Shown: positions 21,622 to 29,077 of the stretch, one piece after another
Position numbering within the stretch: the stretch's first letter is position 1
Layout: each line of letters opens with the position of its first letter
NCBI GenBank assembly: GCA_038232055.1
Contig: JBBSIN010000028.1
Span: 1 to 29,145, forward strand
Direction of reading: 5' to 3'
Source: JBBSIN01 sp038232055
GTDB taxonomy: Bacteria > Actinomycetota > Actinomycetes > JADGOV01
Length of the DNA stretch: 29,145 bases
Notes under the pieces: model-generated
Told to the model about the DNA's origin: nothing
What the model saw: the letters and a program-made list of their open reading frames with translations, nothing else
Databases searched by the model: none
Program-made: the position numbers and the translations under genes

Positions 21622-22782
21622 AGCCGCGGCTCGGCCGGCCGGCCGACCGGCCGCCAGCGCCGCACCCACCTCGCGTAGCCCCGCCAGGTCGTGCACGTCG
21701 CGCGGCTGCGCCGGAACCTGACCGACCGGCACGCTGGGATGCGCGGATGTGAACCGTCTCGCCAGTCGCTGCTCGCGCGCAGCGAGCGCCGTACCCTCCG
21801 CGTGCAGCCGCAGGACCGCCGCCGCAACCGGGAACTCCCCTCGCTCGTCCAGAGCCTCGGCCGCGGCCTTGCTCCTCTCGAGCGAGAGCGAGGGCACCCG
21901 CGGGAGGTGCATGCGGTTGAGGACGAGCCCGGCCAGCGGCATTGACTCCTGGGCCAGGCGCTCCACGAAGTAGGCGGCCTCGCGCAGGGCGTCGCGCTCA
22001 GGTGCCGCCACGACGACGAACGCCGTACCGGACGTCGTGAGCAGCCGATAGGTGGCGTCGGCCCGCTCCCGGAAGCCACCGAACATCGTCTCGAGGGCCG
22101 CGACGAACATCGACAGGTCCTTCAACAGCTGCGCCCCCACGATTCGGGTGAGGACGGAGGTGACCATGCCGACGCCGGTCGAAAGCACCTTGAGATAGGC
22201 CCGCCCGCCGGCCTTCGCCGGCGCGACGAGCACTCGGATCATCCGGCCGTCGAGGAACCGGCCGAGGCGCTGCGGCGCGTCGAGGAAGTCCAGCGCCGAC
22301 CGCGTCGGTGGCGTGTCCACGACGATGAGGTCGTAGTTCCCGCCCGCGCGCAGCTGCCCGAGCTTCTCCATGGCCATGTACTCCTGGGTCCCGGAGAAGC
22401 TCGAGGACAGCGACTGGTAGAAGGGGTTCGAGAGGATCTGGGCGGCGCGGCCCGGTTCGGAGTGTGCGAGCACGATCTCGTCGAACGTCCGCTTCATGTC
22501 GAGCATCATCGCCTGCAACGAGCCGCCGGCGGACTGGTCGATGCCGGCCACGTGGCGCGGGGTGTTGTCGAGCTCGTCGAGCCCCATCGACTGGGCAAGG
22601 CGCCGTGCCGGGTCGATCGTCAGTACAGCGACCCGGTGGCCGCGCTCGGCTGCGCGCACCGCCAGGGCGGCCGCCGTGGTGGTCTTGCCCACTCCGCCGG
22701 CGCCGCAGCAGACCAGGATCCTTGCGCTGTCGAGGACGCCGTCGATGTCGAGCGCCCCCTCTGGGCGGGCGCGGCGGGTCAC
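21616..22782 (-). CDS. bagB: Get3/ArsA-like ATPase, second subunit (Rv3680/BagB type)
   Basis: This 388-residue P-loop ATPase of the ArsA/Get3 group has the loop GAGGVGKTTT (residues 27-36). At the position of the family's signature intermonomer lysine there is Ala28, so this subunit alone lacks the full deviant Walker A motif. Further on are LTIDPARRLAQSMG (switch I region), a methionine-rich helix LQAMMLDMKRTFDEIV and LIVVDTPPTRSALDFLDAPQRLGRFL (switch II). It overlaps the upstream ATPase gene by 4 nt. In M. tuberculosis the two orthologs form a complex named BagA/BagB, as I recall, linked to stress and glycerol/NO phenotypes, not arsenite export. A role in handling membrane or tail-anchored proteins is inference from Get3. 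Confidence 0.88.
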   Translation of the reverse strand: MTRRARPEGALDIDGVLDSARILVCCGAGGVGKTTTAAALAVRAAERGHRVAVLTIDPARRLAQSMGLDELDNTPRHVAGIDQSAGGSLQAMMLDMKRTFDEIVLAHSEPGRAAQILSNPFYQSLSSSFSGTQEYMAMEKLGQLRAGGNYDLIVVDTPPTRSALDFLDAPQRLGRFLDGRMIRVLVAPAKAGGRAYLKVLSTGVGMVTSVLTRIVGAQLLKDLSMFVAALETMFGGFRERADATYRLLTTSGTAFVVVAAPERDALREAAYFVERLAQESMPLAGLVLNRMHLPRVPSLSLERSKAAAEALDERGEFPVAAAVLRLHAEGTALAAREQRLARRFTSAHPSVPVGQVPAQPRDVHDLAGLREVGAALAAGRPAGRAAAG

Positions 22783-23756
22783 CGCACTCCCTGCTCGCGC
22801 AGCGCCTCGGCCAACCGGTAGAGCCCGCCCAGGTCGACGCCGCCGTCGAGGAGCGGCAGCTCGTACGTCGGGCGATCGACCGCCGAGAGCGCGTCCCGTT
22901 CAACCTCCTCGAGCGCCATCCGTTCGGCGTGCTCGCTGGCCTCGGCCGAGAGGCCGTCGACCACGGTCGGGGTCGCCTCCAGGCCCGCGGACTTCAGGCC
23001 GCGCTCGAGCAGGGAGGAGTCCAGCCTTCCCTCTCGGGCGGCGAGGAGGGCGTCGGCCGGCAGTAGCGGGTCGCGTGTCATGTTCACGATGACGGCTCCC
23101 ACCGGCAGGTTGACCCGGCGGAGCTCGGCGACGCCGTCGACCGTCTCTTGAACCGGCATCTCCTCGAGCAGGGTGACGAGGTGCACCGCCGTGCGGGGCG
23201 AGCGGATCAGCGACATGACACTCTCCGCCTGGGAGTGGATGGGCCCGACACGTGCCAGCCCGGCCACCTCGGCGTTGACGTTGAGGAACCGGACGATCCG
23301 GCCGGTCGGCGGCGCATCGACGACGACCGCGTCGTACCGCGCTCGACCGCCGGAACGCCGGCCGACAGCCTCCTTGAACTTCCCGGTGACGAGGACGTCG
23401 CTGACGCCTGGCGCGATCGTCGTGGCGAAGTCGATGGCGCCCATCCGCTTGAGGACGCGCCCGGCGCGGCCCAACCGGTAGAACATCTCGAGGTACTCGA
23501 GCAGCGCCTGCTCCGGATCGACGGCCAGCGCGTAGAGGTCGCCGCCGTCGGGTGCCACGGCGACCCGGCGCTCCTCGTGTCCCAGCGGCCCGCAGTCGAA
23601 AAGCTGGGCGATCCCCTGCCGACCCTCGACCTCGGCGAGCAGCACCCGCCGGCCGCCGCTGGCCAGCGCGAGTGCCAGCCCGGCGGCGACGGTCGTCTTG
23701 CCCGTGCCGCCCTTGCCGGACACGACGTGGAGGCGCACGCCGGGGAAGTCGCTCAT
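22779..23756 (-). CDS. bagA: Get3/ArsA-like ATPase, first subunit (Rv3679/BagA type)
   Basis: This 325-residue P-loop ATPase has an intact deviant Walker A, KGGTGKT (residues 15-21), including the signature Lys15 that its partner lacks. Switch-type segments are AEVEGRQGIAQLFD and AVVVDAPPTGRIVRFLNV. A long helical region FYRLGRAGRVLKRMGAIDFATTIAPG may form the client-binding or dimer part. No arsenite-binding cysteines or CxxC zinc motif stand out. ATG 23756 was chosen for lack of an alternative with domain support. It precedes its partner by a 4-nt overlap, and the two very probably form a heteromer. It is divergent from a slipin gene with a 72-bp gap. Confidence 0.9.
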   Translation of the reverse strand: MSDFPGVRLHVVSGKGGTGKTTVAAGLALALASGGRRVLLAEVEGRQGIAQLFDCGPLGHEERRVAVAPDGGDLYALAVDPEQALLEYLEMFYRLGRAGRVLKRMGAIDFATTIAPGVSDVLVTGKFKEAVGRRSGGRARYDAVVVDAPPTGRIVRFLNVNAEVAGLARVGPIHSQAESVMSLIRSPRTAVHLVTLLEEMPVQETVDGVAELRRVNLPVGAVIVNMTRDPLLPADALLAAREGRLDSSLLERGLKSAGLEATPTVVDGLSAEASEHAERMALEEVERDALSAVDRPTYELPLLDGGVDLGGLYRLAEALREQGVR

Positions 23757-23828
23757 CGATCGGGAACCTATCCATCGGGTCGGTTCCGGACACGCACAGC
23801 GGCCCTCGGCTCTGCGAGACTCGACGCC

Positions 23829-24758
23829 ATGGCATACGCGATCGTCGGCGTCATCCTCGTCCTCGCGCTGATCACACTGCTGGCCGGCCTGCGCGTCGTC
23901 CAGCAGTACGAGCGAGCGGTGGTGTTTCGTCTCGGGCGGGTGCTGCCGGGCAGTCGGGCGCCCGGCCTCACGGTCGTGGTGCCCTACCTCGACCGCGTTG
24001 TCAAGGTCAACATGCAGATCATCACCATGAGCGTGCCGGCGCAGGACGGCATCACCAGGGACAATGTCAGCGTCCGGGTCGACGCCGTCGTCTACTTTCG
24101 CGTCGTCGACCCGGTCAAGGCCGTCGTCAACGTGCAGAACTACATGTTCGCGGTGTCTCAGGTCGCCCAGACCTCGCTGCGTGCGGTCATCGGCCGCTCC
24201 GACATGGACGAGTTGCTCTCCGACCGCGACCGGATCAACGCCGAGCTGCAGCGCATCATCGACGAGCCGACCGAGGGTCCGTGGGGCGTCAAGGTCGAGC
24301 GGGTGGAGATCAAGGACGTCGCCCTGCCGGAGTCCATGAAAAGGTCGATGTCACGACAGGCGGAGGCTGAACGCGAGCGGCGAGCACGGGTCATCGCGGC
24401 CGACGGCGAGTTCCAGGCGTCGAAGCGGCTCGCGCAGGCCGCGGCGGCGATGGCCGCCGACCCGGCCGCCCTTCAGCTGCGGCTGCTCCAGACGGTCGTC
24501 GACGTCGCGTCCGAGAAGAACAGCACGCTGGTCATGCCGTTTCCCGTCGAGATGCTGCGCTTCTTCGACCGGGTAGCACCGCCGCCGTCCGCACCCGCAC
24601 CGGCGCCGGCCCCTCCGCCGTCCAGCGTTGGGGACGACGCCGAGTCGGCGGACGCGGCGGCTGCACTGCCCCCGCCGCCGGAGATTCCGCCGGTCGCCCT
24701 GGAGGGCCCGGGCCCGGTGGCCGCGCCGGAGGCGGTCCGGCGCCAGGCGACGACCTGA
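23829..24758 (+). CDS. SPFH/band-7 membrane protein (slipin/stomatin-like)
   Basis: This 309-residue protein has one N-terminal transmembrane helix (residues 2-21), then an SPFH domain: QQYERAVVFRLGRVLPGSRAPGL, VPAQDGITRDNVSVRVDAVVYFRVVDPVKAVVNVQNY, SQVAQTSLRAVIGRSDMDELLSDRD and VKVERVEIKDVALPESMKRSMSRQAEAERERRARVI. A coiled-coil/flotillin-like helix and the VVDVASEKNSTLVMPFPVEML segment follow. The last 55 or so residues are Pro/Ala-rich and disordered, which is longer than in most slipins. Slipins oligomerise on the inner face of the membrane and scaffold microdomains, often with NfeD proteases; no nfeD gene is seen here. It sits beside the Get3-like ATPases, and a functional link through membrane-protein handling is possible but not shown. 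Confidence 0.92.
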   Translation: MAYAIVGVILVLALITLLAGLRVVQQYERAVVFRLGRVLPGSRAPGLTVVVPYLDRVVKVNMQIITMSVPAQDGITRDNVSVRVDAVVYFRVVDPVKAVVNVQNYMFAVSQVAQTSLRAVIGRSDMDELLSDRDRINAELQRIIDEPTEGPWGVKVERVEIKDVALPESMKRSMSRQAEAERERRARVIAADGEFQASKRLAQAAAAMAADPAALQLRLLQTVVDVASEKNSTLVMPFPVEMLRFFDRVAPPPSAPAPAPAPPPSSVGDDAESADAAAALPPPPEIPPVALEGPGPVAAPEAVRRQATT

Positions 24759-24768
24759 GCCGGCGCTC

Positions 24769-24801
24769 CCCGAATCACCCGAACGGATGAGTCGATTCGG
24801 G
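24769..24801. terminator. 8-bp inverted repeat after the slipin gene
   Basis: CCCGAATC (24769-24776) and GATTCGGG (24794-24801) form a perfect stem around 17 nt, starting 10 bp after the slipin stop. There is no U-tract. It could end slipin transcription or be an operator for the following whiB gene. Confidence 0.45.
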
Positions 24802-24881
24802 AAGGAATGTGCTGGTCAGGGGCGAAAATAAGAGTAGCGCCGGAGTTGCACCGATCGGCGTCCACCGTACACGGGGAGCCG

Positions 24882-25190
24882 ATGTTGCGACGCCAGCCGA
24901 CCCTCGTTGCCCTCGCAGATGACCGGCCGGCCAAAGCGCCGGACCGGGAGTGGCAGGCGCTGGCCGCCTGCCGCGTCACGTCGGCGGTTCACTTCTTCCC
25001 GCCCAACCATCACGAGCACAAGCCGGAGAAGGACCGCCGGGAGGCGGCGGCGCGGGCGGTGTGTCGCGCCTGCCCGGTCCGGACCGACTGCCTCCGGTAC
25101 GCGATCTGCACGCCGGAGCCGCACGGGATATGGGGCGGTCTCAACGAGCTCGAACGCCGTCGGTTGCAGCGCCGCCGCAGGAGCGCCTGA
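24882..25190 (+). CDS. WhiB-family Fe-S transcription factor
   Basis: This 102-residue WhiB-like protein has Cys30, Cys61, Cys64 and Cys70 (C-x30-C-x2-C-x5-C) for a 4Fe-4S cluster, the turn GIWGG (82-86) and a strongly basic C-terminal tail (ERRRLQRRRR). The spacer between the first two cysteines is longer than in wblA and contains HHEHKPEKDRRE. A fifth cysteine, Cys76, lies just before the turn. ATG 24882 has GGGGAG 3 nt upstream. The subtype is uncertain; it is not the wblA paralog. It lies between the slipin and the DUF4177 gene, a position where the mycobacterial locus has no whiB as I recall. Confidence 0.88.
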   Translation: MLRRQPTLVALADDRPAKAPDREWQALAACRVTSAVHFFPPNHHEHKPEKDRREAAARAVCRACPVRTDCLRYAICTPEPHGIWGGLNELERRRLQRRRRSA

Positions 25191-25213
25191 CGCGCTCCTG
25201 ACGTCCCGCCGGA

Positions 25214-25219
25214 TAGCCT
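25214..25219 (+). promoter_or_regulatory. Candidate -10 box for leaderless DUF4177-ridA transcript
   Basis: TAGCCT ends exactly 6 nt before ATG 25226, with no Shine-Dalgarno present. It is identical in sequence and spacing to the box before the VOC gene. No clear -35. Confidence 0.45.
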
Positions 25220-25225
25220 GCCGCA

Positions 25226-25381
25226 ATGGCAAAGTGGGAGTACGTGACCGTCCCGCTGCTCGTCCACGCGACTAAGCAGATTCTCGACAACTGGGGCGAG
25301 GAGGGCTACGAGCTGGTCCAGGTCGTGCCCGGCCCGAATGCGGATCAGCTGGTGGCCTACCTCAAGCGGGAGAAGCCGTGA
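25226..25381 (+). CDS. DUF4177-type small protein (Rv3678A-like)
   Basis: This 51-residue protein reads MAKWEYVTVPLLVHATKQ, then ILDNWGEEGYELVQVVPG and a short tail VAYLKREKP. The W-E-Y-x-x-V-P-L start and the N-x-W-G-x-x-G-W/Y-E-L core are the DUF4177 pattern, a tiny alpha/beta protein of unknown function. It is conserved directly before RidA in the crp-whiB4 block of actinobacteria. Its stop overlaps the ridA GTG (GTGA), so the two are translationally coupled, which suggests a joint role. Confidence 0.88.
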   Translation: MAKWEYVTVPLLVHATKQILDNWGEEGYELVQVVPGPNADQLVAYLKREKP

Positions 25382-25860
25382 CCGCGGGCCCGACCGGCGG
25401 GCGGACGCCCCAGGAGCGACTCGCCGAGCTCGGTCTCTCGCTGCCGGACGTCGTGCCGCCGGTGGCGGCCTACGTCCCGGCCGTCCGTAGCGGCGCGCTC
25501 GTCTGGACCTCTGGTCAGCTGCCCATGGTCGACGGCAAGCTGCCGGCCACCGGCAAGGTCGGCGCCGACGTCGAACCCGACCGGGCCAAGGAGCTGGCCC
25601 GGATCTGCGCGCTCAACGCGCTGGCCGCCGTGCAGGCCGAGATCGGTGATCTGGCCGCCGTACGCCGGGTCGTGAAGGTCGTCGGGTTCGTCGCGAGCGA
25701 CCCCGGCTTCACGGGCCAGCCACAGGTGGTCAACGGGGCCAGTGAGCTGCTCGGCGAGGTGTTCGGCGACCTCGGCCGACATGCCCGCAGCGCGGTGGGC
25801 GTGGTCGCGCTGCCGCTGGATGCCCCGGTCGAGGTCGAGGTCATCGTCGAGGTTCGCTGA
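25378..25860 (+). CDS. ridA: RidA family (YjgF/YER057c/UK114) protein
   Basis: This 160-residue protein belongs to a longer RidA subgroup. The fold segments are LAELGLSLPDVVPPVAAYVPAVRSGALVWTSGQLPMVDG, the helix ALNALAAVQAEIGDLAAVRRVVKVVGFVAS and RHARSAVGVVALPLDAPVEVEVIVEV. The arginine in A-R-S-A-V-G-V is at the place of the catalytic arginine that binds the imine/enamine carboxylate in active RidA. It may quench reactive 2-aminoacrylate-like intermediates, although members of this subgroup are less studied. It is translationally coupled to DUF4177. Its last 20 bp overlap the end of the convergent merR gene. Confidence 0.9.
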   Translation: MTAGPTGGRTPQERLAELGLSLPDVVPPVAAYVPAVRSGALVWTSGQLPMVDGKLPATGKVGADVEPDRAKELARICALNALAAVQAEIGDLAAVRRVVKVVGFVASDPGFTGQPQVVNGASELLGEVFGDLGRHARSAVGVVALPLDAPVEVEVIVEVR

Positions 25861-26623
25861 CGCCGGGGGCGGTGGAGATGCCTGGGACGCCGGTCGGCGA
25901 GTCGACGTCGAGCGCGGCGGCGGCCGCCCGCCGCATCTGCAGCGCGAAGCTCACCAACAGCACCTCGCCGGCCAGCGGCTGCAGACGGCGGGCGCGCTCG
26001 CGGACTTCGTCCCACCGCTCGCGCGGGTAGCCCTCTCCGGCGTAGGGACTCCAGGCGTGGGTGAGGCACAGCTCGACGAACATCGCCGCGAGCGCCCTGG
26101 TCTGCCGGAAGACCGCCGTGTGGATCTCCATAAGCTCCCGGCGGGACAGCCCGAAGGCGGTGAGCTGGCCGGCGACCTCGAGGAGGGTCGGGCTCGTGAC
26201 GAGCATGCGTCGGCCGTCGAGCCGCGTGACGAGCCCCAGCCGCGAAGCCTCCGCCGTCAGCTCGTCGTCGTACCGGCCGAACGTCTCCTCGAGGATGTCG
26301 AGCGAGACGACGACCGGCTCCTCGTGCAGCCACGCAGTGAACGCCTGCTGACGCAGCACGCCGTCGTCGTCGTCGTCCTCACGGGGAAGCAGCGCCCGGA
26401 TGGCCGCGAGGTTGAAGCCGGCCTCCTGCAGCCGACGGATCCGCGCGATGCGGCGTACGTGCTCGACGCCGTAGTAGCCACGACGCCCGACCCGGCGCGG
26501 TGGTGTCAACAGTCCCCGTGAGCGGTAGGCGCGGACGTTGCGGATGGTGAGCCCGGTACGCGCTGCGAGATCCTCGATCGTCAGGCTCGGTGCACTATCA
26601 ACGGCGCCGACCCCCGTGGTCAT
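25841..26623 (-). CDS. MerR family transcriptional regulator
   Basis: This 260-residue protein has a MerR winged helix near the N-terminus: LTIEDLAARTGLTIRNVRAYRSRGLLTPPRRVGRRGYYGVEHVRRIARIRRLQEAGFNLAAIRALL (about residues 14-79). A short acidic run of five Asp follows, then a large all-helical C-terminal region of about 165 residues. That region has no metal-ligand cysteines and resembles no ligand domain I can name. The start is taken at ATG 26623; an in-frame ATG at 26659 would add 12 residues. It is divergent from the NUDIX gene (73 bp between starts) and may regulate it. Confidence 0.85.
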   Translation of the reverse strand: MTTGVGAVDSAPSLTIEDLAARTGLTIRNVRAYRSRGLLTPPRRVGRRGYYGVEHVRRIARIRRLQEAGFNLAAIRALLPREDDDDDGVLRQQAFTAWLHEEPVVVSLDILEETFGRYDDELTAEASRLGLVTRLDGRRMLVTSPTLLEVAGQLTAFGLSRRELMEIHTAVFRQTRALAAMFVELCLTHAWSPYAGEGYPRERWDEVRERARRLQPLAGEVLLVSFALQMRRAAAAALDVDSPTGVPGISTAPGVSEPRR

Positions 26624-26684
26624 GCCGGACACCGTACGTGCCGGACGCTGCCTTTCCATCGCCGTTTCGGTCGGTCTGCGCCCG

Positions 26685-26690
26685 TACGAT
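26685..26690 (+). promoter_or_regulatory. -10 box for a leaderless NUDIX-MBL transcript
   Basis: TACGAT ends exactly 6 nt before ATG 26697, matching TAnnnT. No Shine-Dalgarno precedes the ATG. The -35 is weak. MerR-type regulation from the divergent gene is possible. Confidence 0.45.
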
Positions 26691-26696
26691 CGGCCC

Positions 26697-27557
26697 ATGG
26701 CGGGCGGCGGCGCGAGCGGACACCGGCGGCTGCCGGCCGAGTTCGGTGCGCGGGCCCGCGCCCTCGCGGCCGGGCAGCACGTGCCCGCACCAACCCGGGA
26801 TGCGGCGACCGTCGTCCTGCTTCGCGACGGCCAGGACGGTCTCGAGGCCTACCTGCTGCGGCGCGTCACGTCGATGGCGTTCGCGGCGGGCATGCACGTC
26901 TTCCCGGGGGGGTCGGTCGACCCCAGGGACACCGCGCTGCCCGACGCCCGGTGGACCGGACCGCCGGCGGCCGCCTGGACCGGCATCCTCAGCGCCGAGG
27001 AGCCGCTGGCCAGGGCGCTGGTCTGCGCGGCGGTGCGCGAGACGTTCGAGGAGTCCGGCGTGCTCCTTGCCGGGCCCTCGACGGGTGAGGTCGTGGCCGA
27101 CACGACCGACGCGACGTGGGAGACCGACCGGCAGGGCCTGATCGAGCGGTCGCTCTCGCTCGCCGGGCTGCTCGAGCGTCGAGGGCTGGTGCTGCGCGCC
27201 GACCTGCTTCGTCCTTGGGCGCACTGGATCACCCCGGAGGTGGAGCCGCGCCGCTACGACACCCGCTTCTTCCTCGCTGCCGTACCGGTCGGGCAGCGTC
27301 CCCGCGACGTCGGCGGCGAGGCCGACGCGGTGGAGTGGCTGCGACCCCAGCAGGCGCTGGACCGCGCGGCCGCGGGCGAGGTGGCGCTGCTCCCGCCTAC
27401 CGCGTTCACGCTGGCCGAGCTCTCGGCGTACGGCGACGTCGCCGCCGCACTCGCCGCGGCGGCCGCCCGTGACGTCCGTCCGGTGCTGCCCAGGGTCGTC
27501 GTGTCCGGCGAGGAGGCGTCGGTTCTGCTGCCAGGCGAGCGGGGGTACGACGGTTGA
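26697..27557 (+). CDS. NUDIX hydrolase (NUDT19-like)
   Basis: This 286-residue protein has a NUDIX fold with DAATVVLLRDGQDGLEAYLLRRV (strands), MHVFPGGSVDPRD (residues about 65-77) and the catalytic helix core RETFEESGVLL (about 115-125, fitting R-E-x-x-E-E-x-G). A long helical insert between the FPGG and the REtfEE motifs and a C-terminal helical region place it with CoA-diphosphatase-like NUDT7/NUDT19 relatives. It probably cleaves a nucleoside-diphosphate-linked substrate such as CoA or acyl-CoA; the specificity is uncertain. Its stop overlaps the TTG start of the metallo-beta-lactamase gene. Confidence 0.88.
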   Translation: MAGGGASGHRRLPAEFGARARALAAGQHVPAPTRDAATVVLLRDGQDGLEAYLLRRVTSMAFAAGMHVFPGGSVDPRDTALPDARWTGPPAAAWTGILSAEEPLARALVCAAVRETFEESGVLLAGPSTGEVVADTTDATWETDRQGLIERSLSLAGLLERRGLVLRADLLRPWAHWITPEVEPRRYDTRFFLAAVPVGQRPRDVGGEADAVEWLRPQQALDRAAAGEVALLPPTAFTLAELSAYGDVAAALAAAAARDVRPVLPRVVVSGEEASVLLPGERGYDG

Positions 27558-28324
27558 GCGGGCCGCGGGCCGTTGCCGACGGGGTCGCACTGGTGCGCGC
27601 GCCCAACCCGGGACCGATGACGCTCGAGGGAACCAACACCTATGTGGTGCGGGGACCCACCGGGGCCGTCGTCGTCGACCCGGGCCCGCTCGACGAGAGC
27701 CACCTGCACACGGTCGCCGGTCTCGGCCCGGTGGCGTGCATTGTGCTCACGCACGGGCATCCGGACCACAGCGAGGGCGCGGCGCGTTTCGCCGGGCTCA
27801 CCGGCGGTCGGGTCCTCGCCCGCGACCCGGCGTACGGCGACCCGCTGCCTCCCGACGGGGAGCTGGTCGCCGGCGTGCTCCGGGTCGTCGACGCGCCCGG
27901 CCACACCGCCGACAGCGTGTGCTTCCTGCTGGCCGGCCGCGAACAGCTGCTGCTCACCGGCGACACGGTCCTCGGTCGCGGCACGACCGTCGTCGCCTTC
28001 CCCGACGGGCGCCTGGCCGACTACCTGTCGACCCTGCAGCGGCTGGGCGCGCTGGTCGCCAACGAGGAGGTGCGGGCGATCCTGCCGGGCCACGGTCCGG
28101 TCGTCACCGACCCGGCGAGCGTTCTCGATGGCTACCTGGCGCACCGCGGCCGGCGGCTTGAGGAGGTGCGGGCGGCGGTCGCTGCCGGTGACCGTACGCC
28201 GGCGGCAGTGGTCGCCCGGGTCTACGCCGACGTCGACCGGGCGCTGTGGCCGGCCGCGGAGCTCTCGGTCCGGGCGCAGCTCGACCACCTCGAGCAGGAG
28301 GCCGGGGAGGGGCCGCCCCTATAG
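27554..28324 (+). CDS. Metallo-beta-lactamase-fold hydrolase (Rv3677c/LACTB2-like)
   Basis: This 256-residue MBL-fold protein has the metal motif THGHPDHSEG (H-x-H-x-D-H), DAPGHTADS, TGDTVLGRG (bridging Asp) and LPGHGPVV (final His). The N-terminus PNPGPMTLEGTNTYVV is typical of the LACTB2/Rv3677c group, some members of which are endoribonucleases. The C-terminal winged-helix-like region (about 190-250) has the pattern RVYADVDRALWPAAELSVRAQLDHLE. TTG 27554 overlaps the NUDIX stop (TTGA), which supports that start. It neighbours crp in a convergent arrangement, as in mycobacteria. Confidence 0.9.
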   Translation: MSGPRAVADGVALVRAPNPGPMTLEGTNTYVVRGPTGAVVVDPGPLDESHLHTVAGLGPVACIVLTHGHPDHSEGAARFAGLTGGRVLARDPAYGDPLPPDGELVAGVLRVVDAPGHTADSVCFLLAGREQLLLTGDTVLGRGTTVVAFPDGRLADYLSTLQRLGALVANEEVRAILPGHGPVVTDPASVLDGYLAHRGRRLEEVRAAVAAGDRTPAAVVARVYADVDRALWPAAELSVRAQLDHLEQEAGEGPPL

Positions 28325-28329
28325 CCGGT

Positions 28330-28360
28330 CGGGCGGTGCGTGTGAGCGTCAGCCCGCCCG
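28330..28360. terminator. Hairpin between MBL and crp genes
   Basis: CGGGCGG (28330-28336) pairs with CCGCCCG (28354-28360) around a 17-nt loop. It begins 5 bp after the MBL stop and runs into the end of crp (stop at 28351-28349). There is no U-tract. It may serve both convergent genes. Confidence 0.45.
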
Positions 28361-29041
28361 GCGGGCCAGCCGGCCCCGGTCGAGGAGCACAACGGAGCGA
28401 CCGTCCAGGCGCAGCCAGCCGCGCGACGCGAAGTCGGCGAGGGCCTTGTTGACGGTCTCCCGCGATGCCCCCACAAGTTGCGCCAGCTCCTCCTGGGTGA
28501 GGTCGTGCTGCACCCGCAGGCCGCCGCTCTCCTCCCGGCCGAACCGGCGGGCGAGGTTGAGCAGCGCCTTGGCGACCCGGCCCGGCACGTCGGAGAAGAC
28601 GAGGTCGGCCATCGCGTCGTTCGTCCGCCGCAGCCGTCGGGCCAGCGCGGCGAGCAGCTGTTCCGCCACCTCCGGCCGGCCGTGCAGCCATGTCCGCAAC
28701 TCGCCCGAGTCGAGCGAGGCGATGCTTGCCCCGGTCAGGGCCGTGGCGGTCGCCGTACGCGGCCCCGGGTCGAAGAGCGACAGCTCGCCGAACTGCTCGC
28801 CGGGACCGAGCACGGCCAGCATGTTCTCCCGGCCGTCGTTCGAGGCACGGGAGAGCTTCACCTTGCCGGCGAGCACGACGAACAGCCGGTCGCCGGGCTG
28901 CCCCTCGGAGAACACCACGTGCCCTCGCCGGACGGTCCGCCGGGTCATCGCGGCGCTCAGCTGGCTCGCCGAGTCCCGATCCAGCGCCTCGAACAGCGGC
29001 GCCGCCAGCAGCATCGAGTCGAGCGGGTCCTGCGTCTCCAT
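28349..29041 (-). CDS. crp: Crp/GlxR-type cyclic-nucleotide-responsive regulator
   Basis: This 230-residue protein has an N-terminal cyclic-nucleotide-binding domain (about residues 14-130) with GQPGDRLFVVLAGKVKL and the phosphate-binding cassette FGELSLFDPGPRTATATAL. A long dimerisation helix (QLLAALARRLRRTNDAMADLVFSDVPGRVAKALL) and a winged helix with LTQEELAQLVGASRETVNKALADF follow. These match mycobacterial Crp (Rv3676) and corynebacterial GlxR closely. The regulator binds cAMP and TGTGA-like palindromes and controls carbon metabolism and many other genes. ATG 29041 has GGAGAG 4 nt upstream. It lies convergent to the MBL gene. Confidence 0.94.
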   Translation of the reverse strand: METQDPLDSMLLAAPLFEALDRDSASQLSAAMTRRTVRRGHVVFSEGQPGDRLFVVLAGKVKLSRASNDGRENMLAVLGPGEQFGELSLFDPGPRTATATALTGASIASLDSGELRTWLHGRPEVAEQLLAALARRLRRTNDAMADLVFSDVPGRVAKALLNLARRFGREESGGLRVQHDLTQEELAQLVGASRETVNKALADFASRGWLRLDGRSVVLLDRGRLARRAG

Positions 29042-29077
29042 GGGCTCTCCAGGGCGCGCCGGAGACGGCGCGGGAAG

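Noticed and set aside
22779..23756. Arsenite efflux ATPase ArsA
   Set aside because: No ArsB/ArsR neighbours and no arsenic-binding cysteines; gene order fits the Get3-like Rv3679/Rv3680 pair.
28322..28351. Crp binding site (TGTGA-N6-TCACA) near GTGTGAGCGTCA
   Set aside because: Only the first half-site matches and it lies between two gene ends, not at a promoter.
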